Source: Carnobacterium gallinarum DSM 4847 (GTDB lineage: Bacteria > Bacillota > Bacilli > Lactobacillales > Carnobacteriaceae). Taken from it: DNA of 64,000 bases. Of the stretch, positions 52,160-61,433 are shown one piece after another. The stretch lies in the NCBI RefSeq assembly GCF_000744375.1, contig NZ_JQLU01000005.1:558001-622000 (forward strand), written 5' to 3'. Within the stretch, counting starts at the first letter, position 1, and every line of letters starts with the position of its first letter. The position numbers and the translations under genes were made by a program. The notes beneath the pieces are model-generated. The model was given only the letters and a program-made list of their open reading frames with translations. It searched no databases and had not been told where the DNA came from.

Positions 52160-53143
52160 TTAATTTACTTTTGAATACCAAGGTTGCGCTGTTCCTTTTA
52201 AGACTTGATCCAACGCTTCAATATTGGCTTTCCCTGTAGTTTGTAACCACTCTCTAGCAACGTCTTCTCCCTCTTTGGCAAATGGAGCTACGCCATTCTT
52301 CCACGTTGCTCGCCCACACAAAACACCGTTGAAACGAGATCCGGCTTCATGGGCAAACTGTAACGTTTCTTGGAATAATTCAGCACTAACGCCAGCACTT
52401 AGAAAGATAAATGGTAGCTCTGTTGCTTGACTTTGCTTAGTAAAATAACCTAATGCTTCTTCTCTAGAATACACACTTTCATCACCAAAACCAGCCACAT
52501 AATTCATATTTACTGGGACTTCCATTTTCAACACATCCACATTGTATTGTGGTTTTGAGAATTCTTTCATCATGTCAATCACTTTATGTGGTTTGACTTT
52601 GGCATATTCTTTTCCGTTAACATCAGCGTTTTCTGCATCATATGAAACCAACTCTAAGAAGAAAGGAATATCTTCGGCAACACATTCTGAACCAACCCGT
52701 TCCATAAAAACATGTTTTAATTCATTGATCTCAGCGGATTCATCTACATCATAATATAACAAGAATTTCACAGCATCTGCGCCATTTTCTTTTAGACGTT
52801 TCACTGACCAATCAGGCAATAAGTCTGGTAAACGACCAGGTTCTGACGCATCATAGCCTGTTTTTTCATAAGCAATTAATAGCCCCGCCTCTGAATCACG
52901 GACTTGCGCTGCTGGCAAACCAAATTCTGGGTCTAATAAAATTGAACTTGCATAAGGCGTTAATTCTTCCGAAACCAACTCTTTAAACCGAATAATGCCT
53001 TCATCACCAATTTCTTTTGGACTATCTTGGGCAATCATTTTCTTTAACGAGCCTCTTTGATCAATTGCCAAAGCGCCAATAATCCCATTTTCATCAGACA
53101 ATCGTTCTAAAGCCGCTCTTTTATTTTTCGTTAAGGTTAACAT
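52160..53143 (-). CDS. lacD: Tagatose-1,6-bisphosphate aldolase, copy 1
   Basis: 327 residues, class I aldolase of the LacD family. The Schiff-base lysine is Lys206 in [10 protein letters not shown] and the acid/base Glu164 is in FFLELVSYD, as in streptococcal LacD. It splits tagatose-1,6-bisphosphate into dihydroxyacetone phosphate and glyceraldehyde-3-phosphate. Last gene of the PfkB kinase, fructose-PTS IIBC, IIA run. Its protein differs at only about 10 positions from the copy at 59215-60198. AAAGGAG site. Confidence 0.93.
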   Translation of the reverse strand: MLTLTKNKRAALERLSDENGIIGALAIDQRGSLKKMIAQDSPKEIGDEGIIRFKELVSEELTPYASSILLDPEFGLPAAQVRDSEAGLLIAYEKTGYDASEPGRLPDLLPDWSVKRLKENGADAVKFLLYYDVDESAEINELKHVFMERVGSECVAEDIPFFLELVSYDAENADVNGKEYAKVKPHKVIDMMKEFSKPQYNVDVLKMEVPVNMNYVAGFGDESVYSREEALGYFTKQSQATELPFIFLSAGVSAELFQETLQFAHEAGSRFNGVLCGRATWKNGVAPFAKEGEDVAREWLQTTGKANIEALDQVLKGTAQPWYSKVN

Positions 53144-53167
53144 ATTTTTAAAACTCCTTTATTTTTA

Positions 53168-53617
53168 TTAAGCAATTCGCTCTTTAATCGTTTGAATAAT
53201 AATTTCCTTTGAATTAGCTGATTTTAATGCAGTTTTTGCTTCTTCATTCATTAATAATCTCGCTACTTTTGATAATAATTGTAGATGAGTTGTGCCTTTT
53301 TCAGCTTCTGGAATCAATAATGAAATCACAAAATCAATCGGTTTTTCATCCATTGAATTCCATTCGACACCCTTCGTTAATTTCAAAATAATAATTGCTG
53401 GTTGCTGAATCTCACTACTTTTTGCATGAGGAATGGCAAATCCATCCATCATTCCCGTTGTTCCTTCAGCTTCCCGTTGCTCCAATCCTACTAAAACGGC
53501 TGCTTGGCTTGTTGCTAATCCGTTTTCATAAGCAATTTTGGCAATTAATTGAAAAGCGGCTGCTTGATCTGTTACATTCTCATCTAAACGAATCCATTCA
53601 TTTGCTAATAGTTCCAT
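53168..53617 (-). CDS. PTS fructose-family IIA
   Basis: 149 residues of the mannitol/fructose EIIA domain. The phosphorylated histidine lies in GFAIPHAKSSEI, with GLEQREAEGTTGMMDG before it. It receives phosphate from HPr and passes it to the EIIB domain of the neighbouring IIBC. AGAGGAG site. It lies between the IIBC and aldolase genes, 21-24 bases from each, clearly one operon. Separate IIA and fused IIBC is common in Gram-positive fructose-type systems. Confidence 0.93.
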   Translation of the reverse strand: MELLANEWIRLDENVTDQAAAFQLIAKIAYENGLATSQAAVLVGLEQREAEGTTGMMDGFAIPHAKSSEIQQPAIIILKLTKGVEWNSMDEKPIDFVISLLIPEAEKGTTHLQLLSKVARLLMNEEAKTALKSANSKEIIIQTIKERIA

Positions 53618-53638
53618 CTTTATTCGCTCCTCTTTTTG

Positions 53639-55063
53639 TTAAGCTTTGACTGGTGCTTTTCCAATAATATGCTTGTGGATTAAGCCTAATAAAAGCCCTC
53701 CAACGATTGATCCAATTAAAATCGCTACTACCCATAACAACCCATGAGTCACAACAGGTAACACTAGAAATCCTCCATGAGGTGCTGGAACTTGAACATT
53801 AAACATGTAAGTTAGAACCGCGGCAATCGATGAACCAAGCATCATCACTGGAATGACACGAATCGGATCTTTTGCTGCAAACGGAATCGCGCCTTCGGTA
53901 ATATGCGTTGACCCTAAAATAAAGTTCACAAGTCCTGCATTTCGTTCGTTGCTATCAAAATAATCTTTAAAGAATAACACTGCAAACCCTGTAATTAATG
54001 GTGGTGCAATACAGGCAGCTGAAACACCCGCCATAAAATAGGTATTTCCTTGTGCTAATAGTGCTGTCCCTGTAACATAAGCCGCCTTGTTAATTGGACC
54101 GCCCATATCAAATGCACACATACATCCAACAATAACCCCTAAAACAATTGGACTTGAATTTTGAAAGCCTGCTAAGAAATCCATCATGCCATTGTTGATA
54201 CTTTCCATTGGGGCTGAGATTCCTGTCATGATTAAACCCGTTACAAAGACGCCAATTACTGGATATAAGAAAATCGCTTTCAATCCATCTAATGATTTTG
54301 GTAATTTTTGTAGTAGTTTGCCTAACAGAACAATTACATACCCGGCTAAAAACCCTGAAACAATTCCACCTAGAAAACCTGTTCCGCCATTAGAAGCAAT
54401 CAAACCACCAACAAATCCCACAACTAAACCGGGACGTTTTGCAATACTTTCAGCAATATAAGCAGATAAAACGGGGACCATTAGCCCCATCGCCAAACCA
54501 CCAATAGTCTTTAAATTAGCAGCAAATTCATTGTATTGGGCATTTGCTGGATCAGCTGAGTAGATGCCCCACAAAAAGGAAATCGCCACAAGTACCCCAC
54601 CACTGACAACAAAGGGCAACATATGAGAAACACCATTCATTAGATGTTTATAGATTAAACGTCCAATATTGGTTTTATTTTCCAGTGATTCAGCTGCATC
54701 AATTTTTTGATCTGAGTTGCTGGCACTTGAAGTTTCGCCAGCCATAATTGAGCCTTTACCATCTAATGCATCTTGAATTAATTTAGTTGCTTCTTTGATT
54801 CCTTTACTTACAGATACATCAATTACTCGTTTCCCCACAAAACGTTCAGCATGAACATCTTTATCTGCCGCGATAATAACAGCATCTGCATTAGCAATTT
54901 CAGCTTCCGATAACGCATTTTCAACTCCAATTTGACCATGTGTTTCTACTTTAATGCTAATTCCTTTTGCTTTAGCTGCTTGCTCCAAGGCCTCTTGCGC
55001 CATGTACGTGTGAGCAATACCAGTTGGACAGCCAGTTGCTGCCACAATTTTAAATTCTGACAT
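53639..55063 (-). CDS. PTS fructose-family IIBC
   Basis: 474 residues. The EIIB domain occupies the first 100 or so, with the phosphocysteine in AATGCPTGIAHTYMAQEA. A linker rich in Ser and Ala follows (near 112-125). The EIIC domain then has about nine membrane segments and a GGPINKAAY/ITEGAIPFA substrate region. It imports fructose or a related ketose such as tagatose and phosphorylates it at C1. With the PfkB kinase and LacD in one operon, a ketose entering as 1-phosphate and leaving as triose phosphates is the likely route. Confidence 0.92.
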   Translation of the reverse strand: MSEFKIVAATGCPTGIAHTYMAQEALEQAAKAKGISIKVETHGQIGVENALSEAEIANADAVIIAADKDVHAERFVGKRVIDVSVSKGIKEATKLIQDALDGKGSIMAGETSSASNSDQKIDAAESLENKTNIGRLIYKHLMNGVSHMLPFVVSGGVLVAISFLWGIYSADPANAQYNEFAANLKTIGGLAMGLMVPVLSAYIAESIAKRPGLVVGFVGGLIASNGGTGFLGGIVSGFLAGYVIVLLGKLLQKLPKSLDGLKAIFLYPVIGVFVTGLIMTGISAPMESINNGMMDFLAGFQNSSPIVLGVIVGCMCAFDMGGPINKAAYVTGTALLAQGNTYFMAGVSAACIAPPLITGFAVLFFKDYFDSNERNAGLVNFILGSTHITEGAIPFAAKDPIRVIPVMMLGSSIAAVLTYMFNVQVPAPHGGFLVLPVVTHGLLWVVAILIGSIVGGLLLGLIHKHIIGKAPVKA

Positions 55064-55087
55064 CTTATTTTCACTCCTTTTTCCATA

Positions 55088-56017
55088 TCATTTGGTTGTT
55101 AAATCTTTGATCGTAATCTGTTTCTGTAGTTCCTTAACATCTTTAAAATCGGTTAATCCTGGTGAAAAAGCAGTTGAGCTTCCGGCAGCAATTGCCATTT
55201 TCAAAGCAGCTTCTGTTGCAGCGCCTTTTTCTAAACACCCAATAAAGGTTGCCAATAACGTATCCCCCGCACATGCCGTATTGACGACTTTCCCAGTTGG
55301 TGCATTGCCGTATAAAATCTTCTCTTTGCTGAAAAACAATGAACCTTTACTTCCCAGTGAAACCAATACCATTTCAGCTCCTGATAAGATCAATTGTTTC
55401 CCCGCTTCCAACAATTCCGAATCGGATAACGCTGTCTTTTGAAACCAGACAGCTAATTCTTCATCATTTGGTTTTAAGCAGTAAGGTTTTGCTTCTAAAC
55501 AATCCATGACTACTGCTGAACTTGTATCCAGTACGAAACGAAATTTATTTTTTTTCGCTATTTCAGCAATCTTCTTCAAAACCTCATCTGTGATTCCTTT
55601 AGGATTACTGCCAGAAACAATCAATAAATCCTCTTTGGTTAACTCGCTAATCTGAGTTAACAATTGCTGTATCTGTTTTTCTTGAATCAGTGGACCTTGA
55701 TTTACTAGTTTATATTCTGTATTTTCTGATTCAACATGAGTAAAAACATTAATTCGCGTTAATCCATCTACCTTAACAAAATCTGTTTGAATGCCTTTTT
55801 CTTGCAACTCCTCTTCAATAAAACGACCAGTAAATCCACCACTAAATCCTAACGCTTTACTCTCAATATCCAACATTTTTAAAACGAATGAAACATTAAC
55901 TCCCTTGCCATTTGCTTGAACATCATCCTCCACCGTTCGATTAACTATTTCTGGTAAATATTCATTAGTGGAAACAAATAAATCAATCGCTGGGTTCATT
56001 GTGCATGTATAAATCAT
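55088..56017 (-). CDS. PfkB-family sugar-phosphate kinase (1-phosphofructokinase or tagatose-phosphate kinase)
   Basis: 309 residues. Starts IYTCTMNPAIDLFV, then GKGVNVSFVLKMLD, typical of FruK/LacC kinases. The ATP site motif is ACAGDTLLATF; the usual GAGD is ACAGD here, with the catalytic Asp kept. The family phosphorylates fructose-1-phosphate or tagatose-6-/1-phosphate to the bisphosphate. Next to an aldolase specific for tagatose bisphosphate, a tagatose-1-phosphate kinase role is attractive but not proven. First gene of the operon, divergent from the RpiR regulator. Confidence 0.87.
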   Translation of the reverse strand: MIYTCTMNPAIDLFVSTNEYLPEIVNRTVEDDVQANGKGVNVSFVLKMLDIESKALGFSGGFTGRFIEEELQEKGIQTDFVKVDGLTRINVFTHVESENTEYKLVNQGPLIQEKQIQQLLTQISELTKEDLLIVSGSNPKGITDEVLKKIAEIAKKNKFRFVLDTSSAVVMDCLEAKPYCLKPNDEELAVWFQKTALSDSELLEAGKQLILSGAEMVLVSLGSKGSLFFSKEKILYGNAPTGKVVNTACAGDTLLATFIGCLEKGAATEAALKMAIAAGSSTAFSPGLTDFKDVKELQKQITIKDLTTK

Positions 56018-56166
56018 GAAACCCCTTCTTTCTTTTTAGCTTGCCTTTCTTTATACTAGTAGTATGACAGAAAAAAGATTGTAAAGGTTTTCAGTTTTAA
56101 GGATAATTTAGTGTTTTTGGCTGAAAAACTTTTCAATTTCATTTGTTACTATTGGGGGAATCAATC

Positions 56167-56943
56167 ATGAATGCACAATTTTCAAAAAGAATCGCTGAAC
56201 ATAAACTCACACTAAGTAATTCTGAACAGTATCTCTTAGCTTATATTGAAGAGCATTTAGATGAAATGCCTGAGATTTCGATTGTTAAATTAAGTGAGCA
56301 AGCCAATGTTTCCACAGCTACCATTGTGCGTACAATGAAAAAATTAGGCTATGAAGGGTTTACTTCTTTTAAGCACCATTTGAAGGAGGAGGAAGAACAC
56401 AATCCTCGTTTTGCCATTATGGAACAAGTCGATCAAAAGATTCGTGAAGCGATTATCAAAAATGAACAAGAAGTCACCCGAACGATTCAAATGCTTGATA
56501 GCGGCACTATTGAAGATGCGATTCAGAAAATAAAAGCTTCTAAGAAAATTATTATATTTGCACGTGGCTTTTCTGAACTAATCGCCAAAGAAATGATGAT
56601 TAAATTTCAATTAATGGGGAAAAGTTGTGAGTTACACGATGATCCTAATATCATTCGGAGTATTAGTAAAAAAATCAGTCCAGACGATATTGTGATTTTT
56701 ATTTCTTTAAACGGAGAAACACCAGAATTAGTCGAAGCCGCTAAAAATTGTCAGCACAACAAAGTGTCTTCAATTACATTTACGGCTAACGCCGAAGGAC
56801 TTTTAGCGCAATTATCTGAACTCGCTTTTGTCGGCTATAAATCATCCATCTCATATTTCCCTGATTATGAAGTTCGCTCCAGACTTCCTTTACAAGTTAT
56901 GTCCCGTATCCTATTGGATTCTTATGCGATACGAATTAAATAA
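56167..56943 (+). CDS. MurR/RpiR-family regulator
   Basis: 258 residues. N-terminal helix-turn-helix with SIVKLSEQANVSTATIVRTM, and a C-terminal SIS domain that binds a sugar phosphate (KIIIFARGFSELIAKEM, then FISLNGETPELVEAA). The ATG at 56167 has GGGGGA upstream; an ATG at 56143 is in frame without a site. Divergent from the kinase-PTS-aldolase operon, so it is the probable regulator. TTTTCAG and CTGAAAA arms in the 149-base gap could be its operator. Confidence 0.9.
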   Translation: MNAQFSKRIAEHKLTLSNSEQYLLAYIEEHLDEMPEISIVKLSEQANVSTATIVRTMKKLGYEGFTSFKHHLKEEEEHNPRFAIMEQVDQKIREAIIKNEQEVTRTIQMLDSGTIEDAIQKIKASKKIIIFARGFSELIAKEMMIKFQLMGKSCELHDDPNIIRSISKKISPDDIVIFISLNGETPELVEAAKNCQHNKVSSITFTANAEGLLAQLSELAFVGYKSSISYFPDYEVRSRLPLQVMSRILLDSYAIRIK

Positions 56944-56970
56944 ATAAAATAGAGGATTCTTTTATTTAGA

Positions 56971-57182
56971 TGTACCGACCCCAAAAAGGCAACTTTTTGA
57001 GGTCTTTTTATATGACAAAATATGACGTAGAATTTAAAATGACTATTGACCATTATAATCATTTGCGAATCAAAAAAATTAGACTAACAACGTTCAATTT
57101 AGAAATAAAATGAGTAAAACTATGTAAAAAAACAGAGTAGAAAATCTACTCTGTAAAAAGTCTAACTTTTTGGGTCACTACA
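56971..57182. mobile_element. 212-bp deletion derivative of an IS3-family element (MITE-like)
   Basis: Left end TGTACCGACCCCAAAAAG (56971) and right end, read inward, TGTAGTGACCCAAAAAG (57182-57166) are imperfect inverted repeats of the IS3/IS150 type. Inside, a 33-codon frame (57012-57113) starts MTKYDVEFKMTI like OrfA and continues HYNHLRIKK like the tail of OrfB, so the middle was deleted. A perfect stem ACAGAGTAGA-AAA-TCTACTCTGT follows at the right. The left end also forms a terminator for the RpiR gene (56977-57004, then Ts). No clear target duplication. Confidence 0.65.
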
Positions 57183-57253
57183 CTAACATAAATTTACATA
57201 CAATTTTTCTTTTTCAAAATAACTGTTTTAAGAACCATGAATCAAACTAAGTT

Positions 57254-57300
57254 AGAAACTCAAAAGTAATACAGCAGGCTTGTGTCGCTTTTGAGTTTCT
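57254..57300 (-). terminator. Hairpin after the amidase gene
   Basis: Perfect 13-base arms AGAAACTCAAAAG (57254-57266) and complement (57288-57300). There is no strong T run, so it may be a 3' stabiliser as much as a terminator. Confidence 0.55.
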
Positions 57301-57365
57301 ACTAGATTAGATTTATTATTGACTCTTTTTAATTTAAACTTATTTTGTTTACAACCACTACTGTC

Positions 57366-58364
57366 TTAGAATTTTATTATTAAAACTGTATCCTCATTCA
57401 ATACTCCAGCAGATACTATATCCCAATCTTCATTTGATCTATTCGTACTGTGTTGAGAAATATATAATTTACTTCCTACTTTTTGGGTCACAAATGTGAT
57501 GTGATGAATTTGATACGAATTTCTTGAACTATATGCTAAAAAATTTCCAACTGTAGCATTTGCCTTTACAGATGAAACAGTCGTATAACCTCGTACATTT
57601 TTACCTTCTGCAGTCCAGTAAGTTGCAAAATTATGTGCAAGTTTCCATGCAGTACTTGCTCCACTTGTTGAAAACCAACTATTTCCTGACCCATTAACTT
57701 TTGAAGATTGTTCGACTCCACCATAAAATGCTATTTGAGAAGCAAAGTTTGTACAATCTTCTTTATATACAGGAAAAGCTATATTATGACCTTTACCATA
57801 GGTTTTAGCATACTTTACAGCGTTGGCTACATTTAGCGCTGTACTTCTTCTGCTCATAGGATTATTAATAGAACCCATAGTTTCAGTTTCTAATAAATCA
57901 GAAATATTTTCATTCTTTATATCGTTAAAAGATTTCTTTAAGAGTTCTTCTCTTGCCAGACTTACCTCTTCTTTATTGCTACCATCAGCTTCTTGAATTG
58001 CTCCAATTCTAGCTACATAAATAATCGAAAATTCTTTTGCATACTCATAAAAATCTGTATTCTTAATTATATTATTTTCATTTACTACAAAACCATCTAA
58101 ATATTCAAAATATTCAAAACTTTCCGGATCAATTTTTATAGCGTTTTCATTCATATGAGCTATAATTTTCATTTCAATATTTCCTAGTGTCTCATTTAAG
58201 TTGAACGTACTGATTGTCCGCTTCATTTCATCAGTTTTTACCAATTCAGAAATTGTCTTTCCTTCTTCTGCATAAGCATTACTTGCAGGAATTACAATTG
58301 TACCCATTAATGCTAGTGCTACTCCACAAAATAATAAACTAAAAATTTTCTTTTTCATTCTCAT
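57366..58364 (-). CDS. Secreted protein with Amidase_6-type domain
   Basis: 332 residues. Signal peptide (FSLLFCGVALALMGTIV, cleavage near NAYAEE). After a 140-residue N-terminal region comes a putative amidase domain: NVANAVKYAKTYGKGHN, the likely catalytic Cys in EDCTNFASQIAFYGG, a TSGASTAWKLAHNF stretch and His in QIHHITFV, then ISQHSTNRSNEDW. This Cys/His layout fits a papain-like cell-wall or peptide hydrolase. Its substrate is unknown. AAAGGGG site. Divergent from a small membrane-anchored protein gene. Confidence 0.85.
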   Translation of the reverse strand: MRMKKKIFSLLFCGVALALMGTIVIPASNAYAEEGKTISELVKTDEMKRTISTFNLNETLGNIEMKIIAHMNENAIKIDPESFEYFEYLDGFVVNENNIIKNTDFYEYAKEFSIIYVARIGAIQEADGSNKEEVSLAREELLKKSFNDIKNENISDLLETETMGSINNPMSRRSTALNVANAVKYAKTYGKGHNIAFPVYKEDCTNFASQIAFYGGVEQSSKVNGSGNSWFSTSGASTAWKLAHNFATYWTAEGKNVRGYTTVSSVKANATVGNFLAYSSRNSYQIHHITFVTQKVGSKLYISQHSTNRSNEDWDIVSAGVLNEDTVLIIKF

Positions 58365-58473
58365 TAAAATAAACCCCTTTTCAATAGTTTTATTAATTAA
58401 ATTTAGTTAATAAAATTAATATATCCCAATAATATAACATATGTAAATATTATGCAATAGCAAATAATAAACA

Positions 58474-58502
58474 TTTACACCGTTATATATTTATGATAAA
58501 TT
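58474..58502 (+). promoter_or_regulatory. Promoter of the small membrane-anchored protein gene
   Basis: TTTACA (58474-58479), 17-base spacer, TAAATT (58497-58502), about 28 bases before the ATG. Confidence 0.45.
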
Positions 58503-58529
58503 ATAAATATATACTTACAGGAGGTTATC

Positions 58530-58916
58530 ATGAATAAGAAAAAAAAGGTTCCATATTTAATTTTCGTATTAATTATATCTCTTATTATTTTATTTATGGT
58601 TTTTACTTCAAGGGATAGCTCATTGAAAAATGAAATAAAAAATTCAAGTTGGAATTTCCAAACCAGTGATGGAGACACAGGAGAATTTATTTTCCATGAA
58701 AATACTGCTGATTATACTAACTCCAATGGTGAGCAGTTGTCTGGTCATTACAAAATAAATAGTTTTTCTAAAAAAATAACCATTTTAACTACATCTAGTA
58801 CTATTGTCATCGTAGTTGCTAGCGTTACCGATAACTATTCGGTTTTAACAGTAGGGTTGAGCGGGTTTAAAGGGGCTGAGGAGACTGTTAGTTCTCTAAT
58901 GATAAAAAGAAATTAG
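58530..58916 (+). CDS. Small membrane-anchored extracellular protein
   Basis: 128 residues. One N-terminal membrane segment (YLIFVLIISLIILFMVFTS) preceded by five lysines, then about 95 extracellular residues predicted to be mostly beta (SWNFQTSDGDTGEFIFHENT, SGHYKINSFSKKITILT). No cysteine, no lipobox and no family I recognise. AGGAGG site. It is divergent from the secreted amidase gene and shares a 165-base control region with it. An inhibitor or partner role is possible but unsupported. Confidence 0.75.
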   Translation: MNKKKKVPYLIFVLIISLIILFMVFTSRDSSLKNEIKNSSWNFQTSDGDTGEFIFHENTADYTNSNGEQLSGHYKINSFSKKITILTTSSTIVIVVASVTDNYSVLTVGLSGFKGAEETVSSLMIKRN

Positions 58917-59040
58917 ATTGCAAAAAATCAGCATTTACAAAAAATTGGTTTCTTGCAATTATCATTTTTGAAAATCACAATTCTCGTACGGATTATTTGG
59001 GCATTCGATTCTCATATTAACATAGTAAAATATATAAAAT

Positions 59041-59071
59041 GAACAGGATACAATCGGATTGCGTCCTGTTC
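59041..59071. terminator. Terminator after the small anchored protein gene
   Basis: Arms GAACAGGATACAATC and GGATTGCGTCCTGTTC pair over about 15 bases and are followed by GTTTTTT on the plus strand. A weaker T stretch on the other strand is also present. Confidence 0.87.
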
Positions 59072-59164
59072 GTTTTTTATTTGTTACAATCATTTCTTCC
59101 AAATTTCATATCGACTTCTTTCTAAAGTAATTTTAAACTAAAATTTATTAACAAAAAATGAAGG

Positions 59165-59205
59165 GATGACTATTACTCAGCAAACAATCGAAGAAAAGAG
59201 TCATC
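59165..59205 (-). terminator. Weak terminator of the second aldolase operon
   Basis: Arms GATGACT (59165-59171) and AGTCATC (59199-59205). On the minus strand CCTTCATTTTTT follows. Confidence 0.55.
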
Positions 59206-59214
59206 TATTTTTAA

Positions 59215-60198
59215 TTAATTTACTTTTGAATACCAAGGTTGCGCTGTTCCTTTTAAGACTTGATCCAACGCTTCAATGTTGGCTTTTCCTGTAGTTTGTA
59301 GCCACTCTCTGGCAACCACTTCTCCCTCTTTGGCAAATGGAGCGACGCCATTCTTCCATGTTGCTCGTCCACATAAAACACCATTGAAACGGGAGCCAGC
59401 TTCATGGGCAAACTGCAAGGTTTCTTGGAATAATTCAGCGCTGACACCAGCACTCAGGAAGATAAATGGTAGCTCCGTTGCTTGACCCTGTTCAGTAAAA
59501 TAACCCAATGCTTCTTCTCTAGAGTACACACTTTCCTCACCAAATCCGACCACATAATTCATATTTACTGGAACTTCCATTTTCAACACATCCACATTGT
59601 ATTGTGGTTTTGAGAATTCTTTCATCATGTCAATCACTTTATGAGGTTTGACTTTAGCATATTCTTTTCCATTAACATCGTCATTTTCTGCATCATACGA
59701 AACCAACTCTAAGAAGAAAGGAATATCTTCTGCAACACATTCTGAACCAACTCGTTCCATAAAGACATGTTTTAATTCATTAATTTCAGCAGCTTCATCT
59801 ACATCATAATATAACAAGAATTTCACCGCGTCTGCGCCATTTTCTTTTAACCGCTTCACTGACCAATTAGGCAATAAATCTGGTAAACGACCGGGTTCTG
59901 AAGCATCATAGCCTGTTTTTTCATAAGCAATTAATAGTCCCGCCTCTGAATCACGGACCTTCGCCGCTGGCAAACCAAATTCTGGGTCTAATAAAATCGA
60001 ACTTGCGTAAGGCGTTAATTCTTCTGAAACCACTTCTTTAAACCGAATAATTCCTTCGTCGCCGATTTCTTTCGGACTATCTTGCGCAATCATTTTCTTT
60101 AATGAGCCTCTTTGGTCGATCGCCAAAGCGCCAATAATTCCATTTTCATCAGACAATCGTTCTAAAGCCGCTCTTTTATTTTTCGTTAAGGTTAACAT
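59215..60198 (-). CDS. lacD: Tagatose-1,6-bisphosphate aldolase, copy 2
   Basis: 327 residues. All catalytic residues of copy 1 are kept (Lys206, Glu164). By eye it differs at about 10 positions, such as Leu55Val, Gln80Lys, Asp111Asn and Ala173Asp. Here it follows nagA by 3 bases and belongs to the AgaS/mannose-family PTS operon, where it would split tagatose-1,6-bisphosphate derived from galactosamine-6-phosphate. AAGGAG site. Confidence 0.93.
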   Translation of the reverse strand: MLTLTKNKRAALERLSDENGIIGALAIDQRGSLKKMIAQDSPKEIGDEGIIRFKEVVSEELTPYASSILLDPEFGLPAAKVRDSEAGLLIAYEKTGYDASEPGRLPDLLPNWSVKRLKENGADAVKFLLYYDVDEAAEINELKHVFMERVGSECVAEDIPFFLELVSYDAENDDVNGKEYAKVKPHKVIDMMKEFSKPQYNVDVLKMEVPVNMNYVVGFGEESVYSREEALGYFTEQGQATELPFIFLSAGVSAELFQETLQFAHEAGSRFNGVLCGRATWKNGVAPFAKEGEVVAREWLQTTGKANIEALDQVLKGTAQPWYSKVN

Positions 60199-60201
60199 GA
60201 A

Positions 60202-61368
60202 TCATAACTCCTTCTTATTTTTAATTTGGTAAGCCAATGAACCTTCTAAATACGTTGCTTCTAGTTCTAATTCCTTTGACAACACAATAAAATCTGCTGC
60301 CAGTCCATAGGCAATCTTGCCACATTTATCAGCAATTCCAACACTTTTTGCAGGAACTGAGCTTCCCATCTGAATCGCTTCAAAAGGTGTGGCAATTCCC
60401 CAATCCACCACATTTTTAATCGCATCCTTCAGTTGTAAAACGCTACCTGCTAAACTGCCGCTTTCTAAACTCGCAACGCCGGATTGAACCGTCACAGGAA
60501 ATTCTCCTAGTTGATAATTACCATCTGGCATTCTTCCTGCTCGCATACAATCCGTAATTAAAGCAATTCGATCACGACCAGTTGCATTCATTAAAATATC
60601 AGCGGCTACAGGATGAACATGATGCCCATCACAAATTAGCTCATTAAAAACATTTTTTAACGACATCGCTGCGCCCACCATTCCCGGCTCACGATGATTT
60701 AAAGGACTCATGCCGTTGTAGGTATGCACAAAAATAGAAGCTCCATTTTCAACAGCTGTTTTAGCTTCTTGATAAGTAGCATCACTATGAGCCAAGGCAA
60801 CATAAATACCTAATTTTTTCGCAAACCGAGTAAATTCTGCTACCCCTTCTCGTTCTGGAGCAATCGCAATCTTCTTAATTAAGCCTTCTGATTTGATTTG
60901 CCATTTCTCTAATTTAGCAAGGCTCGGATCACCAAAGTAACTCGTATTTTGAGCGCCTTTATGTTTTTCTGTAAAAAATGGACCTTCTAAGAAAATCCCT
61001 TGAATCTTAGCTCCCTTAACCTTTTGATACATCTTGCCAATCATTTCAACGACTGAATCCAATTGTTCTGTCGAAGCTGTTAGTGTTGTTGGCAAAAATG
61101 ATGTAACGCCACAAGCTAAAAGACCTTCTGAAATAGCATGAATTCCTGCAGCCTCATTGTCCATCACGTCATAACCTAACAAACCATGAATATGAGTATC
61201 CACCAATCCCGGTGCAATCCATTTGTCTGTGTAATCTAAAATTTCGATCTCTCCGCCAGGTAATTCCAAGGAAAATTCACCAAATCGAGTTTCATCTAAA
61301 GTTAAAAAACCCGGTCCTACAACACCTGACTCTAAGAAAAATTTTTCTGCATAAATGACTTTTTTCAT
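60202..61368 (-). CDS. nagA: N-acetylglucosamine/galactosamine-6-phosphate deacetylase
   Basis: 388 residues of the amidohydrolase barrel. Metal site DTHIHGLLGYD near 56, FLEGPF, the second-metal His residues in VALAHSDATY and ICDGHHVHP, and the catalytic Asp in ALITDCMRAG. It removes acetate from an N-acetylhexosamine-6-phosphate. Next to AgaS and LacD, N-acetylgalactosamine-6-phosphate (AgaA role) is more likely than GlcNAc. Weak ribosome site. It lies between the PTS IID gene and lacD. Confidence 0.92.
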   Translation of the reverse strand: MKKVIYAEKFFLESGVVGPGFLTLDETRFGEFSLELPGGEIEILDYTDKWIAPGLVDTHIHGLLGYDVMDNEAAGIHAISEGLLACGVTSFLPTTLTASTEQLDSVVEMIGKMYQKVKGAKIQGIFLEGPFFTEKHKGAQNTSYFGDPSLAKLEKWQIKSEGLIKKIAIAPEREGVAEFTRFAKKLGIYVALAHSDATYQEAKTAVENGASIFVHTYNGMSPLNHREPGMVGAAMSLKNVFNELICDGHHVHPVAADILMNATGRDRIALITDCMRAGRMPDGNYQLGEFPVTVQSGVASLESGSLAGSVLQLKDAIKNVVDWGIATPFEAIQMGSSVPAKSVGIADKCGKIAYGLAADFIVLSKELELEATYLEGSLAYQIKNKKEL

Positions 61369-61433
61369 TTGACCATCCCTGATTTCTTTATAAAAGCAGA
61401 AAAGAGACGATACTCTTTCCCACTTTCAAATTT

